Assembly (NCBI GenBank): GCA_017798145.1
Contig: CP059069.1
Location: forward strand, 2,899,226-2,963,225
DNA length: 64,000 nucleotides
Direction: 5' to 3'
From: Akkermansiaceae bacterium
GTDB lineage: Bacteria; Verrucomicrobiota; Verrucomicrobiia; Verrucomicrobiales; Akkermansiaceae
Under the pieces are notes generated by a model that saw only the letters and a program-made list of their open reading frames with translations, ran no database searches and was not told the DNA's origin. The first letter of the stretch is position 1. Each line of letters opens with the position of its first letter. The translations under genes and the position numbers were made by a program. Shown piece by piece: positions 51,498 to 60,079 of this stretch.

Positions 51498-52601
51498 ATG
51501 AATGTTACGGATCTGACGGTTTTGAAAGGCAAGGATCTTGTCGCCGCCCTGGATTTCAGAAAAATCCCCAAAGTCCTCCTCCACGAGCATCTCGATGGCG
51601 GGCTGCGGCCGGCGACAGTGATTGAGCTGGCCAGGGAAAACGGATACGACGGCCTGCCGACCTCGGATGCGGGCGAGCTGGCGGCGTGGTTTCACCGAGG
51701 AGCGCAGAAGGGAAATCTCCCTGAATACCTGGAAGGCTTCGCCCACACTTCAGGTGTGATGCAGACCAAGGACGCGCTGGGGCGGGTCGCCTACGAGTTC
51801 ATGGAAGACATGAAAAACGACGGCGTCGTGTATGCGGAAGTCCGCTTCGCGCCGCTGCTCCACACCAATTCCGGACTGACACAGGACGAGGTGGTGCAGG
51901 CTGTTCTCGAAGGCTTGCGCCGGGGCGAAAGAGACTTCGGCGTGAAATGGGGGCTCATCATCTGCGCCCTCCGCCACCTGAATACCTCCCTGGAGGCCGC
52001 CGAGCTCGCGATCCGCTGGCGCGAGGCGGGCGTGGTCGGCTTCGATCTCGCGGGCGGAGAATCCGGCTTCCCTCCGAAAAAACACATCGATGCCTTCCAC
52101 GCCATCGAGCGCGCGAATTTCTACATCACCATCCACGCCGGCGAGGCCTACGGGCAGGAGTCGATCTGGCAGGCGCTCCAATACTGCGGCGCTCACCGCC
52201 TCGGCCACGCCACCCGGTTGCGCGATGATATCCATATCAACTCCGACGGCACCCTGAAAGCCGGCACCCTCGCCCAATACGTCCTCGACCGCCGCATCCC
52301 GTTGGAAATGTGCCTTTACTCAAATCTCCACACCGGCGCCTGCAAGGATCTCGCCGAGCATCCCTTCGGCGTGTTTTTCCGAAACGGCTTCCGCGTCTGC
52401 CTCAACACCGACGACCGCCTGATGAGCGACACCACCATGACCAAGGAAACCATCCTCGCCACCGAGCTCTTCGACCTCTCACTCGCCGATCTCGAGCGCC
52501 TCAGCATGAACGCGATCAAAAGCGCCTTCGCCCCCTTCGGCGCCCGCACGGACATCATTTTCAACGTGATCAAACCGGGATTCGCGGCATTGCGGGGATG
52601 A
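51498..52601 (+). CDS. add: Adenosine deaminase
   Basis: 367 residues. Hydrolytic deamination of adenosine (or adenine) to inosine (hypoxanthine), zinc-dependent. Visible are the metal-binding HEHLDG near the N-terminus, the catalytic Glu in HAGEAY, HRLGHATRL and the Asp pair in LNTDDRLMSD. The last motif differs slightly from the common NTDDP. Start at 51498 (MNVTDLTVLKGKDL); the upstream part of the frame is antisense to serS. It is divergent from serS with a gap of about 100 nt. Confidence 0.92.
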   Translation: MNVTDLTVLKGKDLVAALDFRKIPKVLLHEHLDGGLRPATVIELARENGYDGLPTSDAGELAAWFHRGAQKGNLPEYLEGFAHTSGVMQTKDALGRVAYEFMEDMKNDGVVYAEVRFAPLLHTNSGLTQDEVVQAVLEGLRRGERDFGVKWGLIICALRHLNTSLEAAELAIRWREAGVVGFDLAGGESGFPPKKHIDAFHAIERANFYITIHAGEAYGQESIWQALQYCGAHRLGHATRLRDDIHINSDGTLKAGTLAQYVLDRRIPLEMCLYSNLHTGACKDLAEHPFGVFFRNGFRVCLNTDDRLMSDTTMTKETILATELFDLSLADLERLSMNAIKSAFAPFGARTDIIFNVIKPGFAALRG

Positions 52602-52602
52602 A

Positions 52603-52638
52603 TGAAAGCTGACACACGTATCTCCGGTCAGGCTTTCA
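52603..52638 (+). terminator. Hairpin after add
   Basis: TGAAAGCTGA at 52603-52612 pairs with TCAGGCTTTCA at 52628-52638 with one bulged G and a 15-nt loop, beginning 2 nt after the add stop. There is no T-run, so it is a weak candidate. Confidence 0.35.
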
Positions 52639-52755
52639 AACTGCGTTGATTCCCTCTCAGGGACTGCCTGGAAATAGCATCCTCATCTCGGCCATCCGCA
52701 CCACCGCAACGGATTCGCCTTGGCAAACATCCTTGCGATGGGGAAACATCCGGAT

Positions 52756-53544
52756 ATGTCCACAACAGCCTATCTCAAGGAACTTTTCGATCTCACCGGC
52801 AAAACCGCAGTCGTCATCGGCGGGACCGGCGAACTCTGCGGCACCATGGCCGTCGGCCTCGCCCGCGCGGGGGCAACCGTCGTCCTCGGGGGCCGCATCA
52901 AGGAGAAAGCGGAGAAACGCCTCGCGGAGATCGGATCCCACGGCGGCAAGGGTTACTTCGTCCCCGTTGACGTCACCTCCCGCCAGTCGCTCCACGATAT
53001 GCTCGACACGGTTCTGGAAAAATCCGGAGGCGTGGACATCCTCATCAACGGCGCAGGCACGAACTCGCCCACCCCATTCCTCGAAATCCCCGAGGAGGAA
53101 TATGCCCGCATTCTCGATACGAACCTCACCGCCATCTTCCGCGCGTGCCAGGTCTTCGGCCAGTATTTCGTCGATGAGATGCGCCCCGCCTCCATCATCA
53201 ACCTCGGCTCCATCTCCGGCCTGAACCCGCTCTCGCGCGTGTTCACCTACTCCGCCTCCAAGGCGGCGGTCCACAACCTCACCCGCAACCTCGCCCGCGA
53301 ATGGGCGGACAAGGACATCCGCGTCAACACCCTCGTGCCCGGCTTCTTCCCCGCCGAGCAGAACCGCAAGGTGCTCGACGAATCGCGAGTCCTTGACATC
53401 CTCCGCCAGACCCCCGCCTCCCGCTTCGGCAACGCCGAGGAGCTCATCGGTGCCACCCTCCTCCTCGCCTCCGCCAAAGCCGGCTCCTTCATCACCGGCA
53501 CGGAGTTGATCGTCGATGGTGGTTTCAATGCGATGAGCCTTTGA
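52756..53544 (+). CDS. SDR family oxidoreductase, possibly mannonate/fructuronate reductase
   Basis: 262 residues. Rossmann cofactor loop [13 protein letters not shown] (a G-x-x-G-x-x-x-G variant), NINGAGTN-like NAG (LINGAGT), catalytic Ser in NLGSISG and YSASKAA with the Tyr-Lys pair. The sequence from [17 protein letters not shown] and the ending [17 protein letters not shown] fit the SDR subgroup of UxuB-like D-mannonate oxidoreductases and gluconate 5-dehydrogenases, which is as far as can be said. ATG at 52756 is the most natural start; ATG 52738 and TTG 52720 are in frame. A strong terminator follows. Confidence 0.86.
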   Translation: MSTTAYLKELFDLTGKTAVVIGGTGELCGTMAVGLARAGATVVLGGRIKEKAEKRLAEIGSHGGKGYFVPVDVTSRQSLHDMLDTVLEKSGGVDILINGAGTNSPTPFLEIPEEEYARILDTNLTAIFRACQVFGQYFVDEMRPASIINLGSISGLNPLSRVFTYSASKAAVHNLTRNLAREWADKDIRVNTLVPGFFPAEQNRKVLDESRVLDILRQTPASRFGNAEELIGATLLLASAKAGSFITGTELIVDGGFNAMSL

Positions 53545-53574
53545 GGGCATGCGCCCGCACGGGCGGGCCCCTTC

Positions 53575-53606
53575 GCGCAGAGGTGGCGATTTCGTCACCT
53601 CTGCGC
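53575..53606 (+). terminator. Intrinsic terminator after the SDR gene
   Basis: GCGCAGAGGTG at 53575-53585 and CACCTCTGCGC at 53596-53606 form a perfect 11-bp stem with a 10-nt loop that can pair further. It is followed by TGCTGTTTTCC. It starts 31 nt after the SDR stop and separates it from the glycosyltransferase gene. Confidence 0.72.
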
Positions 53607-53671
53607 TGCTGTTTTCCACCGCTGAAACGGGTTTCTTGGAAGCAGGGTTTCGCGTTGGCTGCCCGCTATCC

Positions 53672-55762
53672 ATGAAAATCGACATCGTTACGGACACCTT
53701 TGCGCCGGATGTGAACGGGGTCGCGATGACCCTCGGGCGCCTGTGCGACGGGCTGCGCTTGCGCGGGCACCGCGTCCACGTGATCCGCACGGGCGATGGC
53801 AAGCGCGGGGAGACCATCGCCGCATCGATCCCGCTGCCGGGATACAAGGAAGTCCGCGTCGGCCTGCCGGGGCCCTTCAAGCTCCGCAAGAGATGGCTCA
53901 AGCGCAGGCCGGATGCGATCTACGTCGCCACGGAAAGCCCGCTGGGGAAATCCGCCGTGAAGGCCGCCAAGGCGCTGGGCATACCCGTCGCGACCGGTTT
54001 CCACACGAATTTCCACGAATACATGCAGCGCTACAGCCTCGGCGGCCTGAAGCCGCTCGCGATGGCCTACCTCAGGCGCTTCCATGACCGTGCGGACTGC
54101 ACGCTCGCCCCATCGCCCGAGCTTGTCGATAAGCTCAAGGCGGAGGGCTTCGGGGCGGTGCATCTGCTGGGGCGCGGGGTGGACACGAAGCTCTTCAATC
54201 CCGCGAAACGGTGCGAAACCCTGCGCGGCGGCTGGGGCGCAAGGCCGGGCGCGCCGGTGGCGATGGTCGTCGGGCGGGTTGCGGCGGAGAAAAACCTGGA
54301 TCTCGCGATGGCGGCGTTTTCGGAAATGCGGGATGCCGTCCCGGACCTGCAATGCGTCGTCGTCGGCGACGGGCCGATCCGCGAGAGGCTCGCCGCAAGG
54401 CATCCCTGGGTGCATTTCGCCGGCATGAAGCTCGGCGAGGAACTCGCAAGGCACTATGCCTCGGCGGACATATTGCTTTTCCCGAGCGAGACGGAAACCT
54501 TCGGGAACGTCGTTCTCGAAGGGATGGCCAGCGGGCTGGTCACGGTTTCCTACGATTACGCCGCCGCCGCGCGCTTCGTGAAACACGGGGAAAACGGGCT
54601 GAAGGCCGAGAAGGGCGATGCGGAGAACTTCATCGCACACGCCAAGGCGGCGCTCGCCATCCGCCACGGCCACGGCCTGCGCACCGCCGCCCGCGAGCTC
54701 GCAGAGACGCAGGGCTGGCCGCATGTCGTCGCGGATTTCGAAAAAAGGCTGGAAGAGATCTCCGGAGCAGCGGATCCGGCCCGCAAGCCCTATGTGAAAC
54801 TCCCGGAAAACGGCAGGCGCGGGAAAGTCCGCCTCCGCACCGTTTTCCTCTCCGACATCCACCTCGGCACGGCCGACAGCAAGGCGGCGGAGGTCGTCGA
54901 TTTCCTCAAGCAGATCCGCTGCGACAAGCTCGTCCTCAACGGCGACATCATCGACGGCTGGGCGCTCAGGCGCGGCTCGAAATGGCTGCCCCGCCACAGC
55001 CGCGTCATCCGGAAAATCCTGAAAATGTCGGAGAAGGACAAGACCGAGGTCATCTACCTTCGCGGCAACCACGATGACATACTTGAGCGCTTCCTTCCGC
55101 TCGCCTTCGGCAAGATCCGTTTCGCCAAGGAGCACATCCACAAGGCCGCGAACGCGAAAAGATACCTCGTCGTCCACGGCGACGGCTTCGACAGCGTGTC
55201 CACGAACCACAGGTGGCTGGCCTCGCTCGGTGCGGTCGGCTACGACACCCTGCTGCATGTCAACCGATGGTACAACCGCTGGCGCGCCTGGCAGGGAAAG
55301 GAATACTTTTCCGTCAGCAAGCGCGTGAAGGCGAAGGTGAAATCCGCAGTCAGTTTCATCGACAAGTACGAGCAGTTGCTCCAGGAGCTCGCCCTCCACA
55401 AAAAATGCGACGGCATCATCTGCGGCCATATCCACACCCCCGAGGACAAGCAGGTCGGGGAGATCCACTACCTCAATTCCGGGGACTGGGTGGAGAGCCT
55501 CACCGCCATCATCGAGCACCACGACGGGCGCATGGAGCTCGTCGGCTTCGCGGATTTCATGGCGCGCCGCGATCCCGCGGGATCCCCTCAATACCCCGCC
55601 TTGGCCGCCATCCCCGCGTACTCCCCGGCAAGCAGCAGCGCATCGCTGCGGCACAGCTGTGTTTCCGGAACCGAGCGGGCGGCGGATGGCAGCGAGAACT
55701 GCCGGAAGAACTCGCGGTCGTCGAAGCCGATCCCGGCAGCGTCGTCGATACTAAACCCATAG
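53672..55762 (+). CDS. Fusion: GT4 glycosyltransferase and LpxH-like metallophosphoesterase
   Basis: 696 residues. About 1-370 is a GT-B glycosyltransferase of family 4: TDTFAPDVNGVAMTLGRL at the start and the donor-site motif SETETFGNVVLEGMASG. About 390-640 is a calcineurin-like phosphoesterase with all metal motifs: SDIHLG, NGDIIDGW, RGNHDD, VVHGDGFD and CGHIHTP, closest to UDP-2,3-diacylglucosamine diphosphatase-like enzymes. Both activities suggest envelope glycolipid synthesis. The start at 53672 opens the GT domain. The last 58 or so residues have no domain character and run antisense through the end of the deaminase gene, as if the original stop had been lost. Confidence 0.9.
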   Translation: MKIDIVTDTFAPDVNGVAMTLGRLCDGLRLRGHRVHVIRTGDGKRGETIAASIPLPGYKEVRVGLPGPFKLRKRWLKRRPDAIYVATESPLGKSAVKAAKALGIPVATGFHTNFHEYMQRYSLGGLKPLAMAYLRRFHDRADCTLAPSPELVDKLKAEGFGAVHLLGRGVDTKLFNPAKRCETLRGGWGARPGAPVAMVVGRVAAEKNLDLAMAAFSEMRDAVPDLQCVVVGDGPIRERLAARHPWVHFAGMKLGEELARHYASADILLFPSETETFGNVVLEGMASGLVTVSYDYAAAARFVKHGENGLKAEKGDAENFIAHAKAALAIRHGHGLRTAARELAETQGWPHVVADFEKRLEEISGAADPARKPYVKLPENGRRGKVRLRTVFLSDIHLGTADSKAAEVVDFLKQIRCDKLVLNGDIIDGWALRRGSKWLPRHSRVIRKILKMSEKDKTEVIYLRGNHDDILERFLPLAFGKIRFAKEHIHKAANAKRYLVVHGDGFDSVSTNHRWLASLGAVGYDTLLHVNRWYNRWRAWQGKEYFSVSKRVKAKVKSAVSFIDKYEQLLQELALHKKCDGIICGHIHTPEDKQVGEIHYLNSGDWVESLTAIIEHHDGRMELVGFADFMARRDPAGSPQYPALAAIPAYSPASSSASLRHSCVSGTERAADGSENCRKNSRSSKPIPAASSILNP

Positions 55763-56055
55763 TAGATCGCGCCTATCCTGGCCCAATGGATCGCGCCCAG
55801 GCACATCGGGCAGGGCTGGCCTGTCGTGTAGATCTCGCAGCCGGCCAGGGAAAAATCCGCCTGTTTCGCGCATGCATCGCGGATCGCCACGACCTCGCCG
55901 TGAGCCGTCGGGTCATTGGTGGCCAGCACCCTGTTCCAGCCTTCGCCGATGATTTCCCCGTCCCTCACCACCACCGCCCCGAAGGGCCCGCCCTCCCCGC
56001 GCAGCATCCCGCCACGCGCCAGCTCGATGGCCTTTCCCATGAATTCCTCTTTCAT
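55588..56055 (-). CDS. Nucleoside/guanine deaminase-like CDA-fold protein
   Basis: 155 residues. Zinc site: AHGEV (His and catalytic Glu) and PCPMCLGAIHWA (two Cys). The overall pattern (MGKAIELARGG ... GGPFGAVVV ... IYYGFSIDDAAGIGFDD ... RSVPETQLCR) matches GuaD-type deaminases. Start at 56055 has AGGGGCGG upstream. The last 175 nt overlap the tail of the convergent fusion gene. Confidence 0.88.
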   Translation of the reverse strand: MKEEFMGKAIELARGGMLRGEGGPFGAVVVRDGEIIGEGWNRVLATNDPTAHGEVVAIRDACAKQADFSLAGCEIYTTGQPCPMCLGAIHWARIGAIYYGFSIDDAAGIGFDDREFFRQFSLPSAARSVPETQLCRSDALLLAGEYAGMAAKAGY

Positions 56056-56108
56056 CGCCGCCCCTGATACCATGCCAGGCCGGGGGTGGATAGATGGAAT
56101 CGGGTTGG

Positions 56109-56129
56109 TTTTCCTGAAATTCAGGAAAA
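56109..56129. promoter_or_regulatory. Perfect 10-bp palindrome between divergent genes
   Basis: TTTTCCTGAA, one A, then TTCAGGAAAA. It lies 54 nt upstream of the deaminase start and next to the start region of the divergent CPBP gene, a place for an operator. It shares the TTTTC...GAAAA frame with the palindrome at 59573-59596. Confidence 0.45.
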
Positions 56130-56284
56130 GATGACAATCACGGCAGGCTTGCCTTTCTCCGGGGATAACACGATTCTCCGGCATCGCCGCACATTCCCAC
56201 ATCCCCAACCCCTACCGCGCCATCCTGCGCCGGGATATCCCCGAGCCCCTCATCGCCCTGCTCTGCTTCGTCCTCGGGATCTGG

Positions 56285-57451
56285 ATGTGGGATCACTACT
56301 TCGGGGAAACGGCGGGCTATGCTCCGGGCACCGAGGAAATCGTGCTCATCCGCATCGACCGCGACATGCAGCTTGCCGAGGCGATGGCGGAAGACCCGCC
56401 GCTGCTGCGCTGGCTTGCACACGCGCATGTGCTGGAGGAAGTCGTGCATGACGGCATCAAGTCGCTGGAAATGCTCTCGGAGGAGCAGGTTCTGAGCGAA
56501 GAGGCGGCCCGTGCACTGGCGACGCTGCATCTGGAGCGTGATGATGTGATTGTTGCCATCATCCCCGGAGCGGACAGGTTTTCCCGCACTTGGTGGAATC
56601 TCAAGCTCGCCTCCTCGGATTTCACATTTCCCCAGGGCGCCCGCACGGAAGCCCTGCGCTCGCGGGCGCTTGCCGTCGGCTCCATCATCTGGGGGCTCGG
56701 AGCCATCGGCCTGATCTTCATCCCCTCCGCCATCCGCTGCCTGCGCGGAGCCTTCCGGGAAAAACCCCGCGGCTATGCGGCGGCATGGCAGCCATCGCTG
56801 GGCATCACCATTTTCCTTTTGGCCACACTCGCATGGATCGGCTTCAGCATGGTCGTCGAGCTCGGCATCATGCAGTTTTCCGGCATCCACCCGGTGCTGG
56901 CCATCCTGCTGGACACCGCCGCCCGCATCCTTCCCACCCTCATCGCCCTCGCCCTGCTTTTCCGCAAAGCCTCCCACATCCCCCGCGCCATCGGCCTGGA
57001 CGGGCACATCCACCCGCCGCTGCTGCTCGGCCTGTTCTCCCTCCTCGTCCTCACCGACCAACCCCTGCGCTGGGCCCTCGGCAGGTTCACCCCCGCCGAT
57101 CCCACCGGCGGGCTTTCCTACGCGGATGCCGGGATTTCCGGCCTCATCTTCCTCATCGTCTCCGCCTGCCTCTTCGCACCCATCGCCGAGGAAATCCTTT
57201 ATCGCGGCATACTCCACCGCTCCCTTGCGAACCGAATCGGCGTCCTCGGTGGCGCCATCATCTCCTCGGCCATTTTCGCCTCGCTTCATTTCTACGATTG
57301 GTATGGGCTGGCAAGCGTCGCGATTTTCGGCTTTGTTTGCGCACTTACCTACCAGTCAACCCGCTCCCTGATCGATGTCGTCGCCCTGCACATGCTCTAC
57401 AACACCTCAATCACCCTCCCGGAGTGGACGATCTACCATGCGCCGTTCTAG
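56285..57451 (+). CDS. CPBP family intramembrane metalloprotease with N-terminal extension
   Basis: 388 residues from the first ATG. An extracytoplasmic-like region (about 1-120) precedes eight or so helices. CPBP motifs: IAEEILYRG (EE-x3-R), SLHFYDW (His) and HMLYN (His/Asn). The coding pattern clearly extends upstream of this ATG: codons from about 56204 encode NPYRAILRRDIPEPLIALLC and a membrane helix, but no ATG, GTG or TTG occurs before the in-frame TGA at 56132. The true start may be a rare codon or the 5' end may contain a frameshift. It ends 75 nt before the kinase gene. Confidence 0.82.
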   Translation: MWDHYFGETAGYAPGTEEIVLIRIDRDMQLAEAMAEDPPLLRWLAHAHVLEEVVHDGIKSLEMLSEEQVLSEEAARALATLHLERDDVIVAIIPGADRFSRTWWNLKLASSDFTFPQGARTEALRSRALAVGSIIWGLGAIGLIFIPSAIRCLRGAFREKPRGYAAAWQPSLGITIFLLATLAWIGFSMVVELGIMQFSGIHPVLAILLDTAARILPTLIALALLFRKASHIPRAIGLDGHIHPPLLLGLFSLLVLTDQPLRWALGRFTPADPTGGLSYADAGISGLIFLIVSACLFAPIAEEILYRGILHRSLANRIGVLGGAIISSAIFASLHFYDWYGLASVAIFGFVCALTYQSTRSLIDVVALHMLYNTSITLPEWTIYHAPF

Positions 57452-57526
57452 AAAAACCCGGTTCCCGGCAATAACGGGCCGACCCGCAGCGTATGGGGGG
57501 GCACCCCCGCCGACAGCCTTTTCCCG

Positions 57527-59023
57527 ATGAGCGAGCCCACCCACCAACCGGCCTTCCAGGCTCCCGAGATCGGCGAGGTCGCCCGGCTTTTCCCCGCCTA
57601 TGACATCCACACCCTCATTGCCTGCGGCGGCATGGGAGCGGTCTATCAGGCCACCCAGCGCTCGCTGGACCGCACTGTCGCCATCAAGATCCTGCCCCGC
57701 GAGTTCTCCACGGACTCCGCCTTCCGTGCAGGCTTCGAGGCCGAGGCCAAGGCCATGGCCAAGCTCAACCACCCCAACCTCATCGGCGTCTATGACTTCG
57801 GCGAGGCTGGCGGCATGCTCTACATCGTCATGGAGTATGTCGCGGGGAAATCGCTGTTCCACTCCGCCCATGGCTTCGCGGTGGACCAGGCGGAAGCCCT
57901 CGCCATCGTCATCGGCGTCTGCGAGGGGCTTGCCAACGCCCATGAGAACGGCGTGCTCCACCGGGATATCAAGCCCTCCAACATCCTCCTCGACGCCAAT
58001 GCCAACCCGAAGATCGGCGATTTCGGGCTAGCCCGCGCCCTGGAGCGGGAGATCGAGGAGGGGGAGCAGATCTTCGGCACCCCCGGTTACACAGCCCCGG
58101 AGGTTCTCACCCCGCCCTACGCCATCGACCAGCGCGCGGACATCTACTCGGTCGGCGTCATGCTCCATGAGCTGCTGACCGGAAAGCTCCCTGATGCCGA
58201 CCCGCGCCCAACATCCCAGATCTGCGGCTGCAACCAGCGCCTCGACGCCATCATCTTCCGCGCCCTCCACCCGGATCCCAAATACCGCTACGCCTCCGCA
58301 GCCGAGCTTGCGGAAGACCTCGGTAAGATCTCAACCTCCCCGTCCCGGGCGCTCCTCACCTCGAACGCCCCTCCCTCCACCGGGAAAGCGCCGGCCGCCC
58401 CCGCCCTGCGCCGCCCCGCCCTCGTGCCCGCCAGACCCCCGTCGGCGCTTTCCTCCTCCGGCAATCCCAAAGCCCTCGCAGCACGCCCCGCCCTCGGTGC
58501 ACAGCGCCCGCTCAGCACCCGACCCGCCACCAAGGTCTCGGCGCAGGAAAGCTACTTCGGCTCCATCATGCTGGGTGTGATCCTTGTTGTCGCGATCATC
58601 GTGGCCTTCGCCGTCCTCAGCAAGGACAAGACCCCGCCGGCACCTGCTGCCCCGCCGGCCCCGGAAGCCCCCGTTCTCCCCGGCGAGCCGGCTGCGGCTG
58701 CGGATGCGGATGCGGTGAAAGATTCCCCCGCCGATCCCGCCGCCGCACTCAACAGCGCAAAGTCCTCCATCCGCCTCCGCGTCGAGCCCCTTCTCGAGAC
58801 ACACAGGCGCGACCTGGAATCAGACCCCGGCAACAGGGCTTCCCTCGAGGGAAAACTGGATGCCGACCTCAAGTCCCTGGCCGGCATCTATGTCCTTGAG
58901 CTCCAGAACCAGATCGAGCAACTCTCGAAAGACGGCAACCAAGCCGCCGTCAACGCCCTCGAGGAGGAAGTCCGCCGAGTCCAGTCCGACCCCGGATACT
59001 TCCGCTCCGCCATGCAGAGGTGA
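57527..59023 (+). CDS. Hanks-type serine/threonine protein kinase, single-pass
   Basis: 498 residues. Kinase domain about 25-280: glycine loop ACGGMGAVYQA, ATP-binding Lys54 in VAIKIL, catalytic HRDIKPSN, metal-binding GDFGLA, and GTPGYTAPEV. Then a Pro/Ala-rich linker of about 60 residues, a membrane helix (SIMLGVILVVAIIVAFAVLS) and an extracytoplasmic helical region of about 120 residues ending in a coiled coil. No PASTA repeats. Probably a sensor of envelope state; the substrate is unknown and no partner phosphatase is adjacent. Confidence 0.93.
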   Translation: MSEPTHQPAFQAPEIGEVARLFPAYDIHTLIACGGMGAVYQATQRSLDRTVAIKILPREFSTDSAFRAGFEAEAKAMAKLNHPNLIGVYDFGEAGGMLYIVMEYVAGKSLFHSAHGFAVDQAEALAIVIGVCEGLANAHENGVLHRDIKPSNILLDANANPKIGDFGLARALEREIEEGEQIFGTPGYTAPEVLTPPYAIDQRADIYSVGVMLHELLTGKLPDADPRPTSQICGCNQRLDAIIFRALHPDPKYRYASAAELAEDLGKISTSPSRALLTSNAPPSTGKAPAAPALRRPALVPARPPSALSSSGNPKALAARPALGAQRPLSTRPATKVSAQESYFGSIMLGVILVVAIIVAFAVLSKDKTPPAPAAPPAPEAPVLPGEPAAAADADAVKDSPADPAAALNSAKSSIRLRVEPLLETHRRDLESDPGNRASLEGKLDADLKSLAGIYVLELQNQIEQLSKDGNQAAVNALEEEVRRVQSDPGYFRSAMQR

Positions 59024-59040
59024 GCCTCGCTTGCCCTGTA

Positions 59041-59442
59041 TTATGGCACCCGGGGACGCACTACCCCAAAGCCCATGCGATCATACCCGGACTCAACCGC
59101 AATTCTGTAGATCGCCAGGAAATGCCTCGCCGGCGCGTCTGCCGGGATCCTGACGCTGATGTTGGCCGTCCGTCCGAGGTCGTTGATCATTGCGCTTTCT
59201 TTTGTCAGAAGGTTCCCCAGATCACGCACGCTCATGACCCCGGCATCTCCATGGATCCACGTGCCATCGCTTGAAAGGCTCACCACCGTCGTCGCATGTC
59301 TGTGCCCGGTATTCGAGGCGGCTGGCAAACTGAGCCTCGGATAATTCGTATGGATGCCGGAAAACTGGGAACTCCAGAGGAAGCCCGTGACCGAGATCAG
59401 CGTCATTACCATCAGGCATGCCGAAAGACGGAAAGCTTGCAT
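59041..59442 (-). CDS. Orphan ExbD/TolR-like periplasmic domain protein
   Basis: 133 residues. A hydrophobic N-terminus (MQAFRLSACLMVMTLISVTG) is followed by a domain with the ExbD periplasmic pattern: VVSLSSDGTWIHGDAGVMSVRD, then NISVRIPADAPARHFLAIYR and a final strand pair VESGYDRMGFGVV. The Asp normally found at the start of the ExbD membrane helix is missing, so it cannot carry protons through an ExbB pore. No exbB is adjacent. It may act as an accessory to the ExbBD machine encoded in the centre of the window or be unrelated. Convergent with the kinase gene. Confidence 0.68.
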   Translation of the reverse strand: MQAFRLSACLMVMTLISVTGFLWSSQFSGIHTNYPRLSLPAASNTGHRHATTVVSLSSDGTWIHGDAGVMSVRDLGNLLTKESAMINDLGRTANISVRIPADAPARHFLAIYRIAVESGYDRMGFGVVRPRVP

Positions 59443-59572
59443 TCATGGGTGAACGCCCGGAGGTGGAAATCTCCTGGGTATCTCAGATGAAATGAATACC
59501 GATTGGCCAACAGTCTCCGACAACGAGCCAAACCACATCTTCGTACCCTGAAATTTCTTCTTGTCATTACTG

Positions 59573-59596
59573 TATTTTCAGATAATTCTGAAAATA
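59573..59596 (+). promoter_or_regulatory. Perfect 10-bp inverted repeat upstream of the DUF393 operon
   Basis: TATTTTCAGA, TAAT, TCTGAAAATA: a 24-nt palindrome ending 15 nt before the DUF393 start codon. A TTGTCA (5 of 6 to -35) lies 6 nt before it and GATAAT (5 of 6 to -10) overlaps its centre, but with only 14 nt between them. A repressor site over the promoter, or a leader hairpin, would fit. Confidence 0.5.
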
Positions 59597-59611
59597 AGAA
59601 AGGGAATCGCC

Positions 59612-60067
59612 ATGGAACTCAGCGAAAAGACGAAAGGGATCGAGGTGTTTTACGACGGGCGCTGCGGGATGTGCTGCAGCTTCCATGAATGGATCAACCG
59701 CCAGGCGAGGGCGCTCGGGATCGCCTTCATCCCGTATCAGGCTGCCGATGCGGAGCAGGTTTTCCCTGGGCTTGGGGCGCTTGATCCGGCGCGGGAAATG
59801 GTGGTGCGCACCGATGGTGGGGAAATTTTCCGTGGAGCCGAAGCTTGGGTCTGGTGCCTCTACAGCTGCGCGAAATACCAACAAGCCGCCCGCAAGCTGG
59901 GTGGGCCGGGCTTGTTGCCGGTCGCCGTCCGCGCCTGCCGTGTGCTGGCGGCAAACCGCCACTCGCTCAGCAAGGTTTTCTTCCGCCGCAAGGACAAGGC
60001 AGTGCGCGCGCAACTCCACAGGATGGAGCCTGTCGGGTGCGTTGGGAATTTCTGTGCAACAAAGTAA
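59612..60067 (+). CDS. Thiol-disulfide oxidoreductase DCC family (DUF393) protein
   Basis: 151 residues. The family signature is VFYDGRCGMCCSF near the N-terminus, with Asp followed by Cys-x-x-Cys, a thioredoxin-like active site. A Shine-Dalgarno-like AAGGGAA sits 6 nt before the ATG at 59612. First gene of a four-gene co-directional group. Function of the family is mostly inferred; in many genomes it stands next to membrane lipid or quinone-related genes. Confidence 0.88.
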   Translation: MELSEKTKGIEVFYDGRCGMCCSFHEWINRQARALGIAFIPYQAADAEQVFPGLGALDPAREMVVRTDGGEIFRGAEAWVWCLYSCAKYQQAARKLGGPGLLPVAVRACRVLAANRHSLSKVFFRRKDKAVRAQLHRMEPVGCVGNFCATK

Positions 60068-60079
60068 GGAACAAACGAC

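Noticed and set aside
53666-55654. A 662-codon open frame antisense to the glycosyltransferase fusion
   Set aside because: The sense frame has intact GT4 and phosphoesterase motifs; the antisense one has none.
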